NCBI GenBank assembly: GCA_036494465.1
Contig: DASXOJ010000250.1
Coordinates: forward strand, 1 to 64,000
Direction of reading: 5' to 3'
Origin: CAJCJE01 sp036494465
GTDB lineage: Bacteria; Actinomycetota; Actinomycetes; Mycobacteriales; Pseudonocardiaceae
Length of the DNA: 64,000 nucleotides
Part shown: piece by piece, positions 34,675 through 43,375 of the stretch
Layout of the letters: each line of letters begins with the position of its first letter
Position numbering within the stretch: the stretch's first letter is position 1
Program-made: the position numbers and the translations under genes
The notes under the pieces: model-generated
The model's input: the letters and a program-made list of their open reading frames with translations, nothing else
Databases searched by the model: none
What the model was told of the DNA's origin: nothing

Positions 34675-37600
34675 ATGGCCAAGCACAAGGGCCGCCCAGC
34701 CAGCAAGATCGATCCGGCAGCCTTCGACTCGGCAGGCGCGCAAGTCTACGAAAATCCGCTGCGCACCGAGATCGAGGACTCCTACCTGGAGTACGCGTAC
34801 TCGGTCATCCACTCGCGGGCGCTGCCGGACGCGCGGGACGGTCTCAAGCCGGTGCACCGCCGCATCATGTACTCGATGCACCAGCAGGGCTACCGCCCGA
34901 ACTCGCCTTACGTGAAGTCCTCCCGTGTGGTCGGCGACGTGATGGGCCGTTACCACCCGCACGGTGACGTGGCCATCTACGAAGCGATGGTGCGCCTTGC
35001 GCAGGACTTCTCGCTCAACGCGCCGCTGGTCGACGGACATGGAAACTTTGGTACGCAGGACGATGGCCCGGCTGCGAGCCGATACTGCCTGACCGGTGAT
35101 ACGCGTATCCGATTGGCCGATGGATCGAGCCCTCGCATCGCAGACCTGGTGAACCTGCCCGCCGACTCGGAGGCGGACGCCGACTTCGAGGTCCTGGATA
35201 AGGACGGCAAGGCCGTTCGGGTCAACAAGGTCTTCAACTCCGGCGTACACCCGGTCCTGCGGATGCGGACGAAGATGGGATTCTCACTGAGCGGCAGCGA
35301 GAACCACCTCGTGCTGTGCCTGGAAGCCCCCATGGGTGTGCCGATCTTCCAGTGGCGCAGGCTGGATGAGGTCAAGCCGGGCGCGGTCGTGTGCATCGCG
35401 CGGAACGCCTGGATGGAGGTCACCCCGACAGCTCGCGAATATATGCTCGGTGTGTTGGCAGGTGCCTGGGTCTCCGAGGGATTCGCCAGTGAGCACCGCG
35501 CCGGCTTCAACAACACCGACGAGCACTTCTTCGACGAGGTGCTGCACGCCTACGACCAGATCGTCGGCGGAAACCGCTACATTTCCGAACGCCAGACCAG
35601 GCGTGACCGCAAGCGAATTCACGAACTCGACATCCAGGAGTTCCGCGGTGGTATGGATGCCTTCCGGGCGAGTCCACTTGGCGAACTCATCGGTGCCCAG
35701 GCGCGGGACAAGTACGTTCCAGACTTCGTCTGGCAGGGCGGCTGGGGAGTCAAGCGCGCCTTCCTGATGGCCGCTTTCGAGGGCGATGGCGGCGTTCGGG
35801 TCGCGTTGGACGGCTTCACTATCCAATATTCTTCCTACAGTGAGCGTCTGTCACGAGAGTTGCAGGAGTTGCTTGCCGAATTCGGCGTGTCGGCACGGCT
35901 TTGCAACTATACCCGGCAGAGCGGTTCGGTCGAGTATCGTCTGGTGGTTTCCGGCCTGAGCAATGTTCGAGGCTACGCGGAGCGGGTCGGGTTCCTGCGA
36001 ACGAAGCAGGCGAAGCTCCGTGAGTTGCTGACTCGTTCACCGCTACGGCCGCATCGCCTCAGCCATGACCATGTTCCCTTTGTCGCGGACTATGTGCGCA
36101 ACGCGCTTGATTTTGGTCGGCGCGGCACCGGAAAGTCGTGGTTGACCAACCACGACTTCGATCGCCAGGAGCGTTGGGCAACCGAGCGCCTGCGCATCAT
36201 CGACCGGATCAAGGATCCGGAGATCCTCGCGACGATCCTGCCGATCATGGATTCTGGCTACCGCTTCGAGACTGTGACTTCGATCGAGCGAGCCGAGGCT
36301 GAGCAGGTCTATTCGGTTCGAGTCGAGTCGGAGGACCATTCGTTCCTCGCCGGTGGCTTCGTCAATCACAACACCGAGGCTCGACTGTCCAATGAGGCCA
36401 TGCTGCTGGTCGGCGAACTCGGCGAGGACACCATCGATTTCCGGCCGAACTACGACGGTTCCGAGCTGGAGCCGACCGTTCTCCCTGCCGCTTTCCCGAA
36501 TCTGCTGGTGAACGGCACGTCCGGGATCGCGGTCGGCATGGCCACCAACATGATTCCGCACAACCTCGGTGAGGTGATCTCGGCGGCGCGCTGGCTGATC
36601 ACGCATCCGACCGCGTCGCTGGACGACCTGATGAAGCGCATTCCCGGGCCGGACCTGCCGACCGGCGGCATGCTGCTCGGCCTTGACGAGGTGCGCAAGG
36701 CGTACGAGACCGGTCGCGGCGTGGTGCGGATGCGCGCGCGGGTGGAGACCGGGCCGCTGGAGGGCAGCCGGGGTCGTCAGGCGATCACGGTAACCGAACT
36801 GCCTTACGGTGTCGGACCGGAGAAGATCATCGAGAAGATCACCGACGAGGTCACGAAGTCCAAGCGGCTCACCGGAATCGCGGACGTGAAGGACCTGACC
36901 GACCGGGAGAACGGTACCCGGCTGGTGATCGAGTGCAAGGTGGGCGTGAACCCGACCGCGCTGCTCGCCGACCTGTACCGGTTGACGCCGATGGAGCAGT
37001 CCTTCGGCATCAACAACCTGGTGCTGGTCGACGGGCAGCCGCAGACGCTGGGGCTCAAGGCGCTGCTTGAGGTGTTCCTCAAGCACCGCTACGAGGTGGT
37101 GACGCGGCGGACCCGGTACCGGCGGCGCAAGCGCGAGGAGCGGTTGCACCTGGTCGAGGGCCTGCTGATCGCCCTGCTGGACATCGACAAGGTGATCCAG
37201 CTGATCCGGACCAGCGAGAACGCGCAGGTGGCCAAGGACGGCCTGATCAAGCGGTTCAAGCTCTCCGAGGTCCAGGCGACCTACATCCTGGACACGCCGC
37301 TGCGCCGGTTGACCAAGTTCGACAAGATCGAGCTGGAGGGCGAACAGGACCGGCTGCGCGCGGAGATCGCCGAGCTGAGCACGATCCTGGACGACGAGTC
37401 GGTGCTGAAGAAGCTGGTCTCGGACGAGCTCGCCAAGGTGGCCAAGGATCTGGCTGGTCCGCGCCGGACCGCGTTGATCGACGGTGACCTCAAGGAGGTG
37501 CTGGCGGCGTCGGTGCCCGCCGGTCCGCTGGAGGTGGCCGACGATCCGTGCCAGGTGATCCTGTCGGCGACCGGGCTGGTCGCGCGGACGGCGGCCGAGT

Positions 37601-38445
37601 CGGAGGAGTCGTCGGAGGCGCGCAAGCGCAGTGGCAGGGCTCGGCACGACGCGGTCGCGGCGATCGTGCACACCACCGCTCGTGGCCAGATCCTGCTGAT
37701 CACCAACCGAGGTCGCGGCGTCAAAACGGATGTGTTGCCGTTGCCGGTGTTGCCGGACGCCGAGGGCACGGTGTCGGTGAGCGGCGGCATGGCCGCGAAC
37801 GAGCTGGCGGCGTTGGACAAGGGCGAGAAGGTGATCGGCATCGCTCCGCTGGCGGAGGAGGGTTCGCCGGGTATCGCGCTCGGTACGAAGCTCGGCGTGG
37901 TGAAGGTGTGTTCGCCGGAGTGGCCGGTGCGCTCGGACGAGTTCGAGGTGATCACGCTCAAGGACGGCGACGAGGTGATCGGCGCGACCTGGCTGACGGA
38001 CGGCTCGGAGACCCTGGCGTTCGTGTCCTCGGAGGCGTCGCTGTTGCGGTACGCGGCGTCGCTGGTGCGGCCCCAGGGCTTGAAGGGCGGCGGCATGGCG
38101 GGCATCAACCTGACCGGCGACGCGCACGCGGTGTTCTTCGCCGCGCTTCGGACGGATGATTCCGAACATGGTGAACCGCTGGTTGTCACCTCGACCGGGA
38201 TGACGGTGAAGGTGACACCGTTCGAGGAGTATCCGGCCAAGGGCCGTGCGACCGGCGGGGTTCGGGCGCAGCGGTTCCTGAAGGGCGAGGGTCCGTTGCG
38301 GCTGGCCTGGATCGGTTCGCGCCCGGCCGGCATGAGCGAGTCCGGCGCCCCGGTGGAACTGCCCGAAGTGGACATGCGGCGCGACGGTTCGGGTTCGGCG
38401 CATCCGGGTCCGGACGTGGTCGGCCACCTGATCGAGCGCGGCTAG
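34675..38445 (+). CDS. parC: DNA topoisomerase IV subunit A (GyrA/ParC-type) interrupted by an intein
   Basis: A 1256-residue precursor. Residues 1-137 and 567-1256 form the enzyme: YLEYAYSVIHSRALPDARDG, VGDVMGRYHPHGD and DGPAASRY, which ends in the active-site Tyr. After the intein come TEARLSNEAMLLV, the tower and coiled-coil, and a C-terminal beta-pinwheel with GyrA-box-like repeats. Residues 138-566 are an in-frame intein. The mature enzyme after splicing is 827 residues. It breaks and rejoins DNA in decatenation. The ATG at 34675 has AAGGAGAAG upstream. It is translationally close to parE. Activity requires splicing, because the insertion follows the catalytic residue directly. Confidence 0.95.
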   Translation: MAKHKGRPASKIDPAAFDSAGAQVYENPLRTEIEDSYLEYAYSVIHSRALPDARDGLKPVHRRIMYSMHQQGYRPNSPYVKSSRVVGDVMGRYHPHGDVAIYEAMVRLAQDFSLNAPLVDGHGNFGTQDDGPAASRYCLTGDTRIRLADGSSPRIADLVNLPADSEADADFEVLDKDGKAVRVNKVFNSGVHPVLRMRTKMGFSLSGSENHLVLCLEAPMGVPIFQWRRLDEVKPGAVVCIARNAWMEVTPTAREYMLGVLAGAWVSEGFASEHRAGFNNTDEHFFDEVLHAYDQIVGGNRYISERQTRRDRKRIHELDIQEFRGGMDAFRASPLGELIGAQARDKYVPDFVWQGGWGVKRAFLMAAFEGDGGVRVALDGFTIQYSSYSERLSRELQELLAEFGVSARLCNYTRQSGSVEYRLVVSGLSNVRGYAERVGFLRTKQAKLRELLTRSPLRPHRLSHDHVPFVADYVRNALDFGRRGTGKSWLTNHDFDRQERWATERLRIIDRIKDPEILATILPIMDSGYRFETVTSIERAEAEQVYSVRVESEDHSFLAGGFVNHNTEARLSNEAMLLVGELGEDTIDFRPNYDGSELEPTVLPAAFPNLLVNGTSGIAVGMATNMIPHNLGEVISAARWLITHPTASLDDLMKRIPGPDLPTGGMLLGLDEVRKAYETGRGVVRMRARVETGPLEGSRGRQAITVTELPYGVGPEKIIEKITDEVTKSKRLTGIADVKDLTDRENGTRLVIECKVGVNPTALLADLYRLTPMEQSFGINNLVLVDGQPQTLGLKALLEVFLKHRYEVVTRRTRYRRRKREERLHLVEGLLIALLDIDKVIQLIRTSENAQVAKDGLIKRFKLSEVQATYILDTPLRRLTKFDKIELEGEQDRLRAEIAELSTILDDESVLKKLVSDELAKVAKDLAGPRRTALIDGDLKEVLAASVPAGPLEVADDPCQVILSATGLVARTAAESEESSEARKRSGRARHDAVAAIVHTTARGQILLITNRGRGVKTDVLPLPVLPDAEGTVSVSGGMAANELAALDKGEKVIGIAPLAEEGSPGIALGTKLGVVKVCSPEWPVRSDEFEVITLKDGDEVIGATWLTDGSETLAFVSSEASLLRYAASLVRPQGLKGGGMAGINLTGDAHAVFFAALRTDDSEHGEPLVVTSTGMTVKVTPFEEYPAKGRATGGVRAQRFLKGEGPLRLAWIGSRPAGMSESGAPVELPEVDMRRDGSGSAHPGPDVVGHLIERG
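35086..36372 (+). mobile_element. Intein with LAGLIDADG-type homing endonuclease domain
   Basis: A 429-residue in-frame protein intron. It begins with Cys (CLTGDTRIRLADG, block A), has a block-B region GSENHLVLCLEAP, endonuclease blocks LGVLAGAWVSEGF and FLMAAFEGDGGV, and ends VYSVRVESEDHSFLAGGFVN then HN. Thr is the first residue after it. These are the residues needed for splicing. The insertion site RY/TEARL is the same as that of known GyrA inteins. Third positions look more A/T-rich than in the flanking parC sequence, consistent with later arrival. Both endonuclease motifs keep an acidic residue (SEG, GDGG), so activity is possible. Confidence 0.92.
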
Positions 38446-38446
38446 C

Positions 38447-38866
38447 GTGGCGATCCGGCGGCCCAATCCGTTGTGGTGGGTGTATTACGCCTACGGCGGT
38501 CGGCTGCCGGATCGGTATCAGGAGTGGGTGTTGCACGACTGCACCTGCCGGACCTGGCTGCTGCGGGTGTTCCTGCGCGGCTTCGTGCAGGTGCTGCCGG
38601 TCGCGATCGGTCTGCTGGTCGCGTTCCTGGTGCTGGGGTCGGGTTCGTGGCCGCTCGCCGTGGGCGCGGTCGTGCTCGGTCTGGTCGGCATGTTGCGGTA
38701 TGTGTTGTCGTACTCGGTGGAGAGTGTGAACAGCAGGTTGTCGCGCTACGGCTACCCGCCCGGTTACGGCACCGAGGTCCGCAAGGCGCGCTACAAGGCC
38801 GCGCACGCCGACGAGCAGGCTCGGTACGAGGCGATCTGGCGGCCGAAGGACGACCAGGTACCGTAA
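38447..38866 (+). CDS. DUF5313-family membrane protein (copy 1)
   Basis: A 139-residue protein beginning with the family motif RRPNPLWWVYYAYGGRLPDR and a conserved Trp-Val-Leu amphipathic stretch. Two helices follow (FVQVLPVAIGLLVAFLVL and PLAVGAVVLGLVGMLRYVL), then a basic cytoplasmic tail (VRKARYKAAHADEQARYE). The family is restricted mainly to mycobacteria and relatives, and no function is known. The GTG starts 2 bases after the parC stop. It is followed after 5 bases by a paralogue, so the pair is co-transcribed with topoisomerase IV or close to it. Confidence 0.75.
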   Translation: MAIRRPNPLWWVYYAYGGRLPDRYQEWVLHDCTCRTWLLRVFLRGFVQVLPVAIGLLVAFLVLGSGSWPLAVGAVVLGLVGMLRYVLSYSVESVNSRLSRYGYPPGYGTEVRKARYKAAHADEQARYEAIWRPKDDQVP

Positions 38867-38871
38867 ACCTC

Positions 38872-39297
38872 GTGGTGAAGCACCCTAATCCGATCCTGTG
38901 GATCTGGTACTGCTTCGGCGGTCGGCTGCCGGAGCGCTACCGCGACTGGGTGGTGCGCGACGCGACCGCGCGCACCTGGCTGTTCCGCGCGGTGGTGCGC
39001 GGGCTCGTGCAGGTGACGCCGTTCGCGGCGGTGTTCGTGGTGCTCGTCGTGGTGTTCGCTCATTCGTGGCTGATCGCGATCGTGGGCGTGGTGATCGGCA
39101 TCGGCGCCATGCTGCCCTACTCGCTGGCCTACGCGGAGCACAGCGTGAACGCGCGCCTCGGCGCCTACGGGTTCCCGGCCGATCACGCGAGCAACCTGCG
39201 CAAGGCGCGGTACAAGGCCGAGCACGCCGACGAGGACGAGCGCTACCGCGCCACCTGGCGAACCAACACCGACACCACCGGCGGCAATCCGGACTGA
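38872..39297 (+). CDS. DUF5313-family membrane protein (copy 2)
   Basis: A 141-residue paralogue of the preceding gene with the same architecture: KHPNPILWIWYCFGGRLPER, two helices (around VTPFAAVFVVLVVVFAHSW and LIAIVGVVIGIGAMLPYSLA), then NLRKARYKAEHADEDERYRA. It clearly arose by tandem duplication. Two adjacent GTG codons (38872, 38875) can start it; the first is used. A role at the envelope is likely from topology. Nothing in the sequence shows a catalytic function. Confidence 0.72.
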   Translation: MVKHPNPILWIWYCFGGRLPERYRDWVVRDATARTWLFRAVVRGLVQVTPFAAVFVVLVVVFAHSWLIAIVGVVIGIGAMLPYSLAYAEHSVNARLGAYGFPADHASNLRKARYKAEHADEDERYRATWRTNTDTTGGNPD

Positions 39298-39362
39298 TCG
39301 GGTTATCGGCTCCAACGCCGGGGTACTCGCTGAGTACGCACGGTAGAGAGGAGCTGGTCGCG

Positions 39363-39872
39363 GTGGATACCGAGCACGTCGCTTTTCTCGTTGTCGGCGT
39401 CGTCGTCGTTTTTCTGGTTGGCCAGTTGCTGATCAGCGCGGGCCGGCGTTATCTGGCCCGGTCCGCACCCGGTGAACAGGGCGCGGCCGCACCGGCGGCG
39501 ACGCTGCTCGCGGTGCTGTTTCACCTGTTGACGCTCGGCATCGTCGCGCTGATCGCGGTCCTGCCCATCGGGGGCAGTTCGACCACGAAGTTCCTGGTGC
39601 AGGCGGGCATTCTGCTGATCGCGCTGGCGATCATCTACGGCATCGCGCTGAACCTGCTCGGCAGACGACGGGACGAGGCGATGGTCGCCGAGTTCGAGTC
39701 GCGCGCCCATCCGCCTGCCACCGATGCGCGGCTGACGGTGCGGCCGAAGGTCGACTACGACAACGGTGAGCTCGGGCACAGCGAATACGGCCGGGGGATT
39801 CCCAGTACCACGCCGATGGACCCGTCCTCGGGTACCGCGATGGGACAACCGGAGAGCTACGACTCGCTGTAA
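39363..39872 (+). CDS. Three-helix membrane protein, unknown
   Basis: A 169-residue protein with hydrophobic segments at residues about 6-26 (VAFLVVGVVVVFLVGQLLIS), 45-68 and 75-100, then a hydrophilic tail of about 70 residues (DARLTVRPKVDYDNGELGHS) ending in SYDSL. The GTG at 39363 has GAGGAGC 8 bases upstream; the frame opens earlier only as antisense or shifted coding. It has no recognised domain. It lies between the DUF5313 pair and the WhiB gene and may share their transcript. Confidence 0.65.
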   Translation: MDTEHVAFLVVGVVVVFLVGQLLISAGRRYLARSAPGEQGAAAPAATLLAVLFHLLTLGIVALIAVLPIGGSSTTKFLVQAGILLIALAIIYGIALNLLGRRRDEAMVAEFESRAHPPATDARLTVRPKVDYDNGELGHSEYGRGIPSTTPMDPSSGTAMGQPESYDSL

Positions 39873-39907
39873 CGCCCGGTGGACAAACAGCTTGGAGGTG
39901 GGGCGGC

Positions 39908-40249
39908 ATGGCCGATATTCGTCGGTTGCCGAGGCCGGTAGCGGAAGTGTGGGACTGGCAGTTGCGGGCCAGCTGCCGGGACATGGACGTCGACGTGTTC
40001 TTTCACCCCGAGCACGAACGCGGGGATATGAAGCAGGACAGGGAAGAACGCGCCAAGGCGCAGTGTCAGGGCTGCCCGGTGCGCGAACCGTGTTTGCAGC
40101 ACGCGCTCGCGGTGCACGAGCCGTACGGGGTGTGGGGCGGGATGACCGCGCGGGAGCGCAACGCCGAACTCGCCGCGCGCCGCAAACAGAGCGGCCATGA
40201 GCACGGCAGCCGCAGATCGAGCAGTCACAAGGAGACCAGCGCGGCATGA
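39908..40249 (+). CDS. WhiB-family iron-sulfur transcriptional regulator
   Basis: A 113-residue Wbl protein with the four cluster-ligand cysteines in ASCRDMDVDVFF, AQCQGCPVREPC and the following HALAVHEPYGVWGGMTARER, which contains the invariant G-V/I-W-G-G turn. A basic C-terminal tail follows (AARRKQSGHEHGSRRSSSHK). The N-terminus LPRPVAEVWDWQLRASCR resembles the WhiD/WhiB3 branch. Wbl proteins carry a [4Fe-4S] cluster sensitive to O2 and NO and usually act with a sigma factor. It is convergent with a SigB/SigF-type sigma gene, separated by a strong terminator. Confidence 0.93.
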   Translation: MADIRRLPRPVAEVWDWQLRASCRDMDVDVFFHPEHERGDMKQDREERAKAQCQGCPVREPCLQHALAVHEPYGVWGGMTARERNAELAARRKQSGHEHGSRRSSSHKETSAA

Positions 40250-40258
40250 CCGAAGGCT

Positions 40259-40303
40259 CGTGTCCCCGTGCGGCGCACCCTCCCCTTGCCGCGCGGGGAC
40301 ACG
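40259..40303. terminator. Bidirectional terminator between whiB-like and sigma genes
   Basis: CGTGTCCCCG (40259-40268) pairs perfectly with CGGGGACACG (40294-40303). The stem continues inward as GCGGC/GCCGC after one mismatch, giving about 16 bp with a 13-base loop. It lies between two convergent stop codons. Confidence 0.85.
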
Positions 40304-40309
40304 TCGGCG

Positions 40310-41095
40310 TCAGGGCTTGTTCTCGTCGTTGAGGATTTTGCGCAGCGTGCGCAGGCTGCTGGCCAGCAACCGGGACACGTGCATCTGTGAGATGCCGACG
40401 CGCTCGGCGATTTGCGTCTGGGTGAGGTTGCCGAAGAACCGCATGACCACAATGGACGCTTCGCGCTCGGGAAGCTGGGCCAGCGCGGGGTAGAGCGCTT
40501 CGCGATCCTCCACCAGGCTCAGGTCGCCGTCGACGGTGCCAAGCTGGTTGGCGGCCTTGCTCGGCCCGTCGTCACCAGGCTGCTCGTCCAGTGAGTCGCT
40601 GTGGTAGGCGAGACCGGCTTGCAGGCCCTCGTACACCTCGTCGATGGGCAGGTCCAGTTCGGCCGCGAGCTCACTGGGTTTGGCCGAGCGGCCCAGTTCC
40701 TGGCTCAGGCGGGCGGCCGCGGTGCTCAGCGCGGCGTGCAGTTCCTTGAGCCTGCGCGGTACCCGTACCGACCAGGTGGCGTCGCGGAAGTAACGGCGGA
40801 TCTCACCGGTGATGGTGGGTACCGCGAAGGACAGGAAGTCGTTGCCCCGCGCGGGATCGAACCGGTCGACGGCGTTGATCAGGCCGACCGTGGCGACCTG
40901 TTTGAGGTCCTCTTCGGGCTGGCCCCGGTTGCGGAACTTGCGCGCGATGTGTTCGGCGACCGGCAGATACTCGGTGACCAGCCGGTCACGCAGCCGGGTG
41001 CGTTCGTCCGGACCGGTGGCGGGGTCGGCGAGCTGGGCGAACAGCGGAGTCAACTCCGCGTATTCGCTGCTGGAGCCGTTCTCGGTCGCTGTCAC
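40310..41095 (-). CDS. SigB/SigF-type RNA polymerase sigma factor
   Basis: A 261-residue group 3 sigma factor. Region 2 (LVTEYLPVAEHIARKFRNRG, QVATVGLINAVDRFDPARGN and FLSFAVPTITGEIRRYFRDA) is followed by region 3 (LKELHAALSTAAARLSQELG) and region 4 with the HTH LTQTQIAERVGISQMHVSRL. It directs polymerase to stress or developmental promoters. The GTG at 41095 is used. Upstream on the same strand are a MEDS/HATPase protein and a small acidic protein, and divergently a SpoIIAB-like and a STAS protein. This is a classical partner-switching arrangement for control of the sigma factor. Confidence 0.92.
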   Translation of the reverse strand: MTATENGSSSEYAELTPLFAQLADPATGPDERTRLRDRLVTEYLPVAEHIARKFRNRGQPEEDLKQVATVGLINAVDRFDPARGNDFLSFAVPTITGEIRRYFRDATWSVRVPRRLKELHAALSTAAARLSQELGRSAKPSELAAELDLPIDEVYEGLQAGLAYHSDSLDEQPGDDGPSKAANQLGTVDGDLSLVEDREALYPALAQLPEREASIVVMRFFGNLTQTQIAERVGISQMHVSRLLASSLRTLRKILNDENKP

Positions 41096-41261
41096 GGGGT
41101 GATACCGCCCACCATCGGAGTCTGCCGCGTCACCACACGGTCGAAAACGCCGAGGACGCCCACAAAGCCGGAAACATGCTTGCGCGCGGCTGTGTGCTCA
41201 ACCGCGTCGCTCACCCTACGACCGCGCCGAAAACGGGGCAAGCTGCCCTCCTCAACCGTGC

Positions 41262-42227
41262 TCAACCGATTCGGAACCGTACTTCGACCGTGGTGGCACC
41301 CGGCCGCGTGTGCAGCCGCACCAGGTCGGCCAGATCGTGCACGATCATCAGGCCACGACCGCGCACCTGGCCCGGTAACGCGGGGTGTCGCCCGGCGAGC
41401 GGGTCGGTGAGGTCGCCGGCATCGGTGACCTGGCCGACGAGTTCCCTGCCTTCGGTGAACATCCGCACCACGGCGTGCCCGCCTGCGTGCTCGATGCTGT
41501 TGGTGACCAGTTCGGTCAGCACCAGTGACCAGTCCAGCCGGGTGTCCTCGTCGAGCCCGGCTGCGGTGGCGATGTCGTCCGCGCCGGTGCGCAACAGGCG
41601 CAGTTCCTGGGCGCCCACGGTGAACCGGGTCGCGTCCGGCGGCGCGGACAGCGGCTGGTTGTAGTCGGTCAGCACGGCGTCCGGGCAGTAGCTGGCGCTG
41701 TGCTGGCTGCGGCCACCGTCCAGCACGACCGGGTGGGTGCGCACCGCGTCGATCAGCGCGCGCGAGTCCAGGGTCTGGAGGTCGTACGGGCACAGCACGG
41801 ACACGGCGCGGCCGGCGAACGCGCGGTTGACCAGGGCCTCGTGCTGGGCGCAGGCCGCGTACTCCGCGGGGGAGCGCTCCGGCCAGACCGGCTGGCCGAT
41901 GATCCGCACCCACTGGTCCGGGTAGTCGTCGGCGAACGCGCGCAGCACGCCGCCGAGGATCCGGGTGGGGTTGCGGCCCGCTTCGGACATGTCGACCAGC
42001 CTGACCAGCTCGGCGTCGCGCCCCAGTCGTTCGGCCAGCAGCTCCACCTTGTCGCCGGGCACGGCGATCAGCACGGCGTCGCCCCTGCTCAGCCCGTCCG
42101 CGACGAAATCCAGCGTGCCGCGCAGGTACTCCTGGGTGCTGCGGTAGAACAGGGCAGGGTGTTCAAAGGCGGCAGTCGGGCCCCGCCACGGCTCCGCGGA
42201 TGTCGCCGCGGCGTGGGTGATGCTCAT
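41262..42227 (-). CDS. MEDS-domain protein with C-terminal HATPase (anti-sigma type)
   Basis: A 321-residue protein. The N-terminal MEDS/DcmR-like sensory domain (residues about 20-185) includes HPALFYRSTQEYLRGTLDFV and VSVLCPYDLQTLDSRALIDA. The C-terminal GHKL ATPase has LDWSLVLTELVTNSIEHAGG (N-box with Glu and Asn intact), VTDAGDL and GRGLMIVHDLADLVRLH. Such proteins act as anti-sigma kinases or phosphatases in SigB-type cascades, with MEDS as a signal input. The gene precedes the sigma gene by 166 bases on the same strand. Direct control of that sigma factor is inferred from position. Confidence 0.85.
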   Translation of the reverse strand: MSITHAAATSAEPWRGPTAAFEHPALFYRSTQEYLRGTLDFVADGLSRGDAVLIAVPGDKVELLAERLGRDAELVRLVDMSEAGRNPTRILGGVLRAFADDYPDQWVRIIGQPVWPERSPAEYAACAQHEALVNRAFAGRAVSVLCPYDLQTLDSRALIDAVRTHPVVLDGGRSQHSASYCPDAVLTDYNQPLSAPPDATRFTVGAQELRLLRTGADDIATAAGLDEDTRLDWSLVLTELVTNSIEHAGGHAVVRMFTEGRELVGQVTDAGDLTDPLAGRHPALPGQVRGRGLMIVHDLADLVRLHTRPGATTVEVRFRIG

Positions 42228-42254
42228 GTTCGGCTCCTTAGCGCAGCCCGGCCG

Positions 42255-42698
42255 TCAGGCCGGTGGCACTGCGCCGTCCTCCTGGATCTGCACGGTCCAC
42301 ATCAGCAGCTGCACGACGACGCTGGCCAGTTCGACGTGCTGACCCGTGTCGCAGACCAGCGCGAGCTGTTCCATCGCGTCCTGCTCCGAACCATTGACCA
42401 GCGACAACACCATCCGGATCGCGCTGCGCAGGGTCGGTTCGAGCTCGTCGATGCCGACCTCGGTCCCGTCGACGTCGGTGAGCCGTAACTCGACGAGCGG
42501 GTCGATGGCCGGGTCGGGGAACAGCCGTCTTATCAGGCCCGCGCCTGCCGTGGCCAGCTTCAATGCCGCGGCGCGCAGCGCGGGTTCGCCGAGTGCCGCG
42601 AGGTCGGCGAGCGCGTCCATGGTGCCGTCCGAGTCGCCGACGCGGATGGCGGCCAGCGCACATCCGATCGCGTCCTCGAACTCCTGTTGGTCGTTCAT
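42255..42698 (-). CDS. Acidic helical protein upstream of the MEDS anti-sigma gene
   Basis: A 147-residue soluble protein, strongly acidic and rich in Ala, Leu and Asp (FEDAIGCALAAIRVGDSDG, DALADLAALGEPALRAAALK, QDAMEQLALVCDTGQHVELA). Helical repeat character is likely, and no family is recognised. The ATG at 42698 (MNDQQEF) has GAGGGAGCAGG upstream; the frame opens earlier but the extra part is Pro/Gly-rich and atypical. It is the first gene of a minus-strand unit with the MEDS protein 27 bases downstream, so it may be an accessory to the sigma cascade. Confidence 0.65.
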   Translation of the reverse strand: MNDQQEFEDAIGCALAAIRVGDSDGTMDALADLAALGEPALRAAALKLATAGAGLIRRLFPDPAIDPLVELRLTDVDGTEVGIDELEPTLRSAIRMVLSLVNGSEQDAMEQLALVCDTGQHVELASVVVQLLMWTVQIQEDGAVPPA

Positions 42699-42822
42699 GG
42701 GTGGTGGCCTGCTCCCTCGCGGCGAGTCGGTATGCCCAAGAGTGGGTTTCTCGGTAGGGCCAACGTTCCCCGTATTCGGGCCGACCAAACCCGGACTGGT
42801 GATTCTGGCCTCGACGGGTAGG

Positions 42823-42847
42823 GTTTTGACCGGATCAAGCTGGGCAC
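42823..42847 (+). promoter_or_regulatory. Candidate stress-sigma promoter
   Basis: GTTT (42823-42826), then 15 bases, then GGGCAC (42842-42847) approximates the GTTT-N15-GGGTAT type used by SigB/SigF sigma factors. It sits about 60 bases upstream of the SpoIIAB-like gene and suggests feedback from the nearby sigma factor. Confidence 0.4.
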
Positions 42848-42908
42848 CCTAGGCGCGAGCAGGCCGGCTGCCGCGCCGGCACGGGTGAGGGAATATCGAG
42901 GTGAACCT

Positions 42909-43325
42909 GTGTCCCAACCGCTGACGGGGCAAGCTGAGCACAAGCAGGGCGACCTGGTCGACGTCGAACTTCGCCTGGTCGCTGACCTTGGCCAGCTGTT
43001 CGTGGTGCGTGCCCTGGCGGCCACCATCGCCATCCGCCAGGACTTCGCCCTGGACGCCGTTGAGGACGTCAAACTCGCGGTCGACGAGATCTGCTCGACG
43101 CTGGTGCCCAGGGCGGCGGCTGGCGAGCAGCTGAGCTGCCGATTCACCGCCTCGGAGGGCCGCATCAGCGTGTTGGCCTCGGTGGTGTCGGACAGCGCCG
43201 CTCCGGTGGACCAGGAGACGTTCGGCTGGCGGGTGCTGACTACCCTGACCGACGAGGCGCGCTCGTCGGTGACCCCGCTCGGCGACCAGGGATTCCAGGT
43301 CGCCATCGAGGTCAGCCAGTCCTAG
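42909..43325 (+). CDS. SpoIIAB/RsbW-like ATP-binding anti-sigma protein
   Basis: A 138-residue small GHKL-fold protein: VDVELRLVADLGQLFVVRAL is followed by the helix FALDAVEDVKLAVDEICSTL. It is of the actinobacterial anti-sigma type in which the N-box reads DEICS, with Ser where classical RsbW has Asn. The glycine-rich ATP lid is short. The GTG at 42909 has GAGGTGA 5 bases upstream and is preferred over GTG 42885. It is followed 17 bases on by a STAS protein, the expected antagonist. Probably binds and inhibits the SigB/SigF-type sigma factor nearby. Confidence 0.8.
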   Translation: MSQPLTGQAEHKQGDLVDVELRLVADLGQLFVVRALAATIAIRQDFALDAVEDVKLAVDEICSTLVPRAAAGEQLSCRFTASEGRISVLASVVSDSAAPVDQETFGWRVLTTLTDEARSSVTPLGDQGFQVAIEVSQS

Positions 43326-43375
43326 CCGCTAAGGTTGCATCGATGAGTTCAGTCAAAACCGCTCAGGAGGCACCA

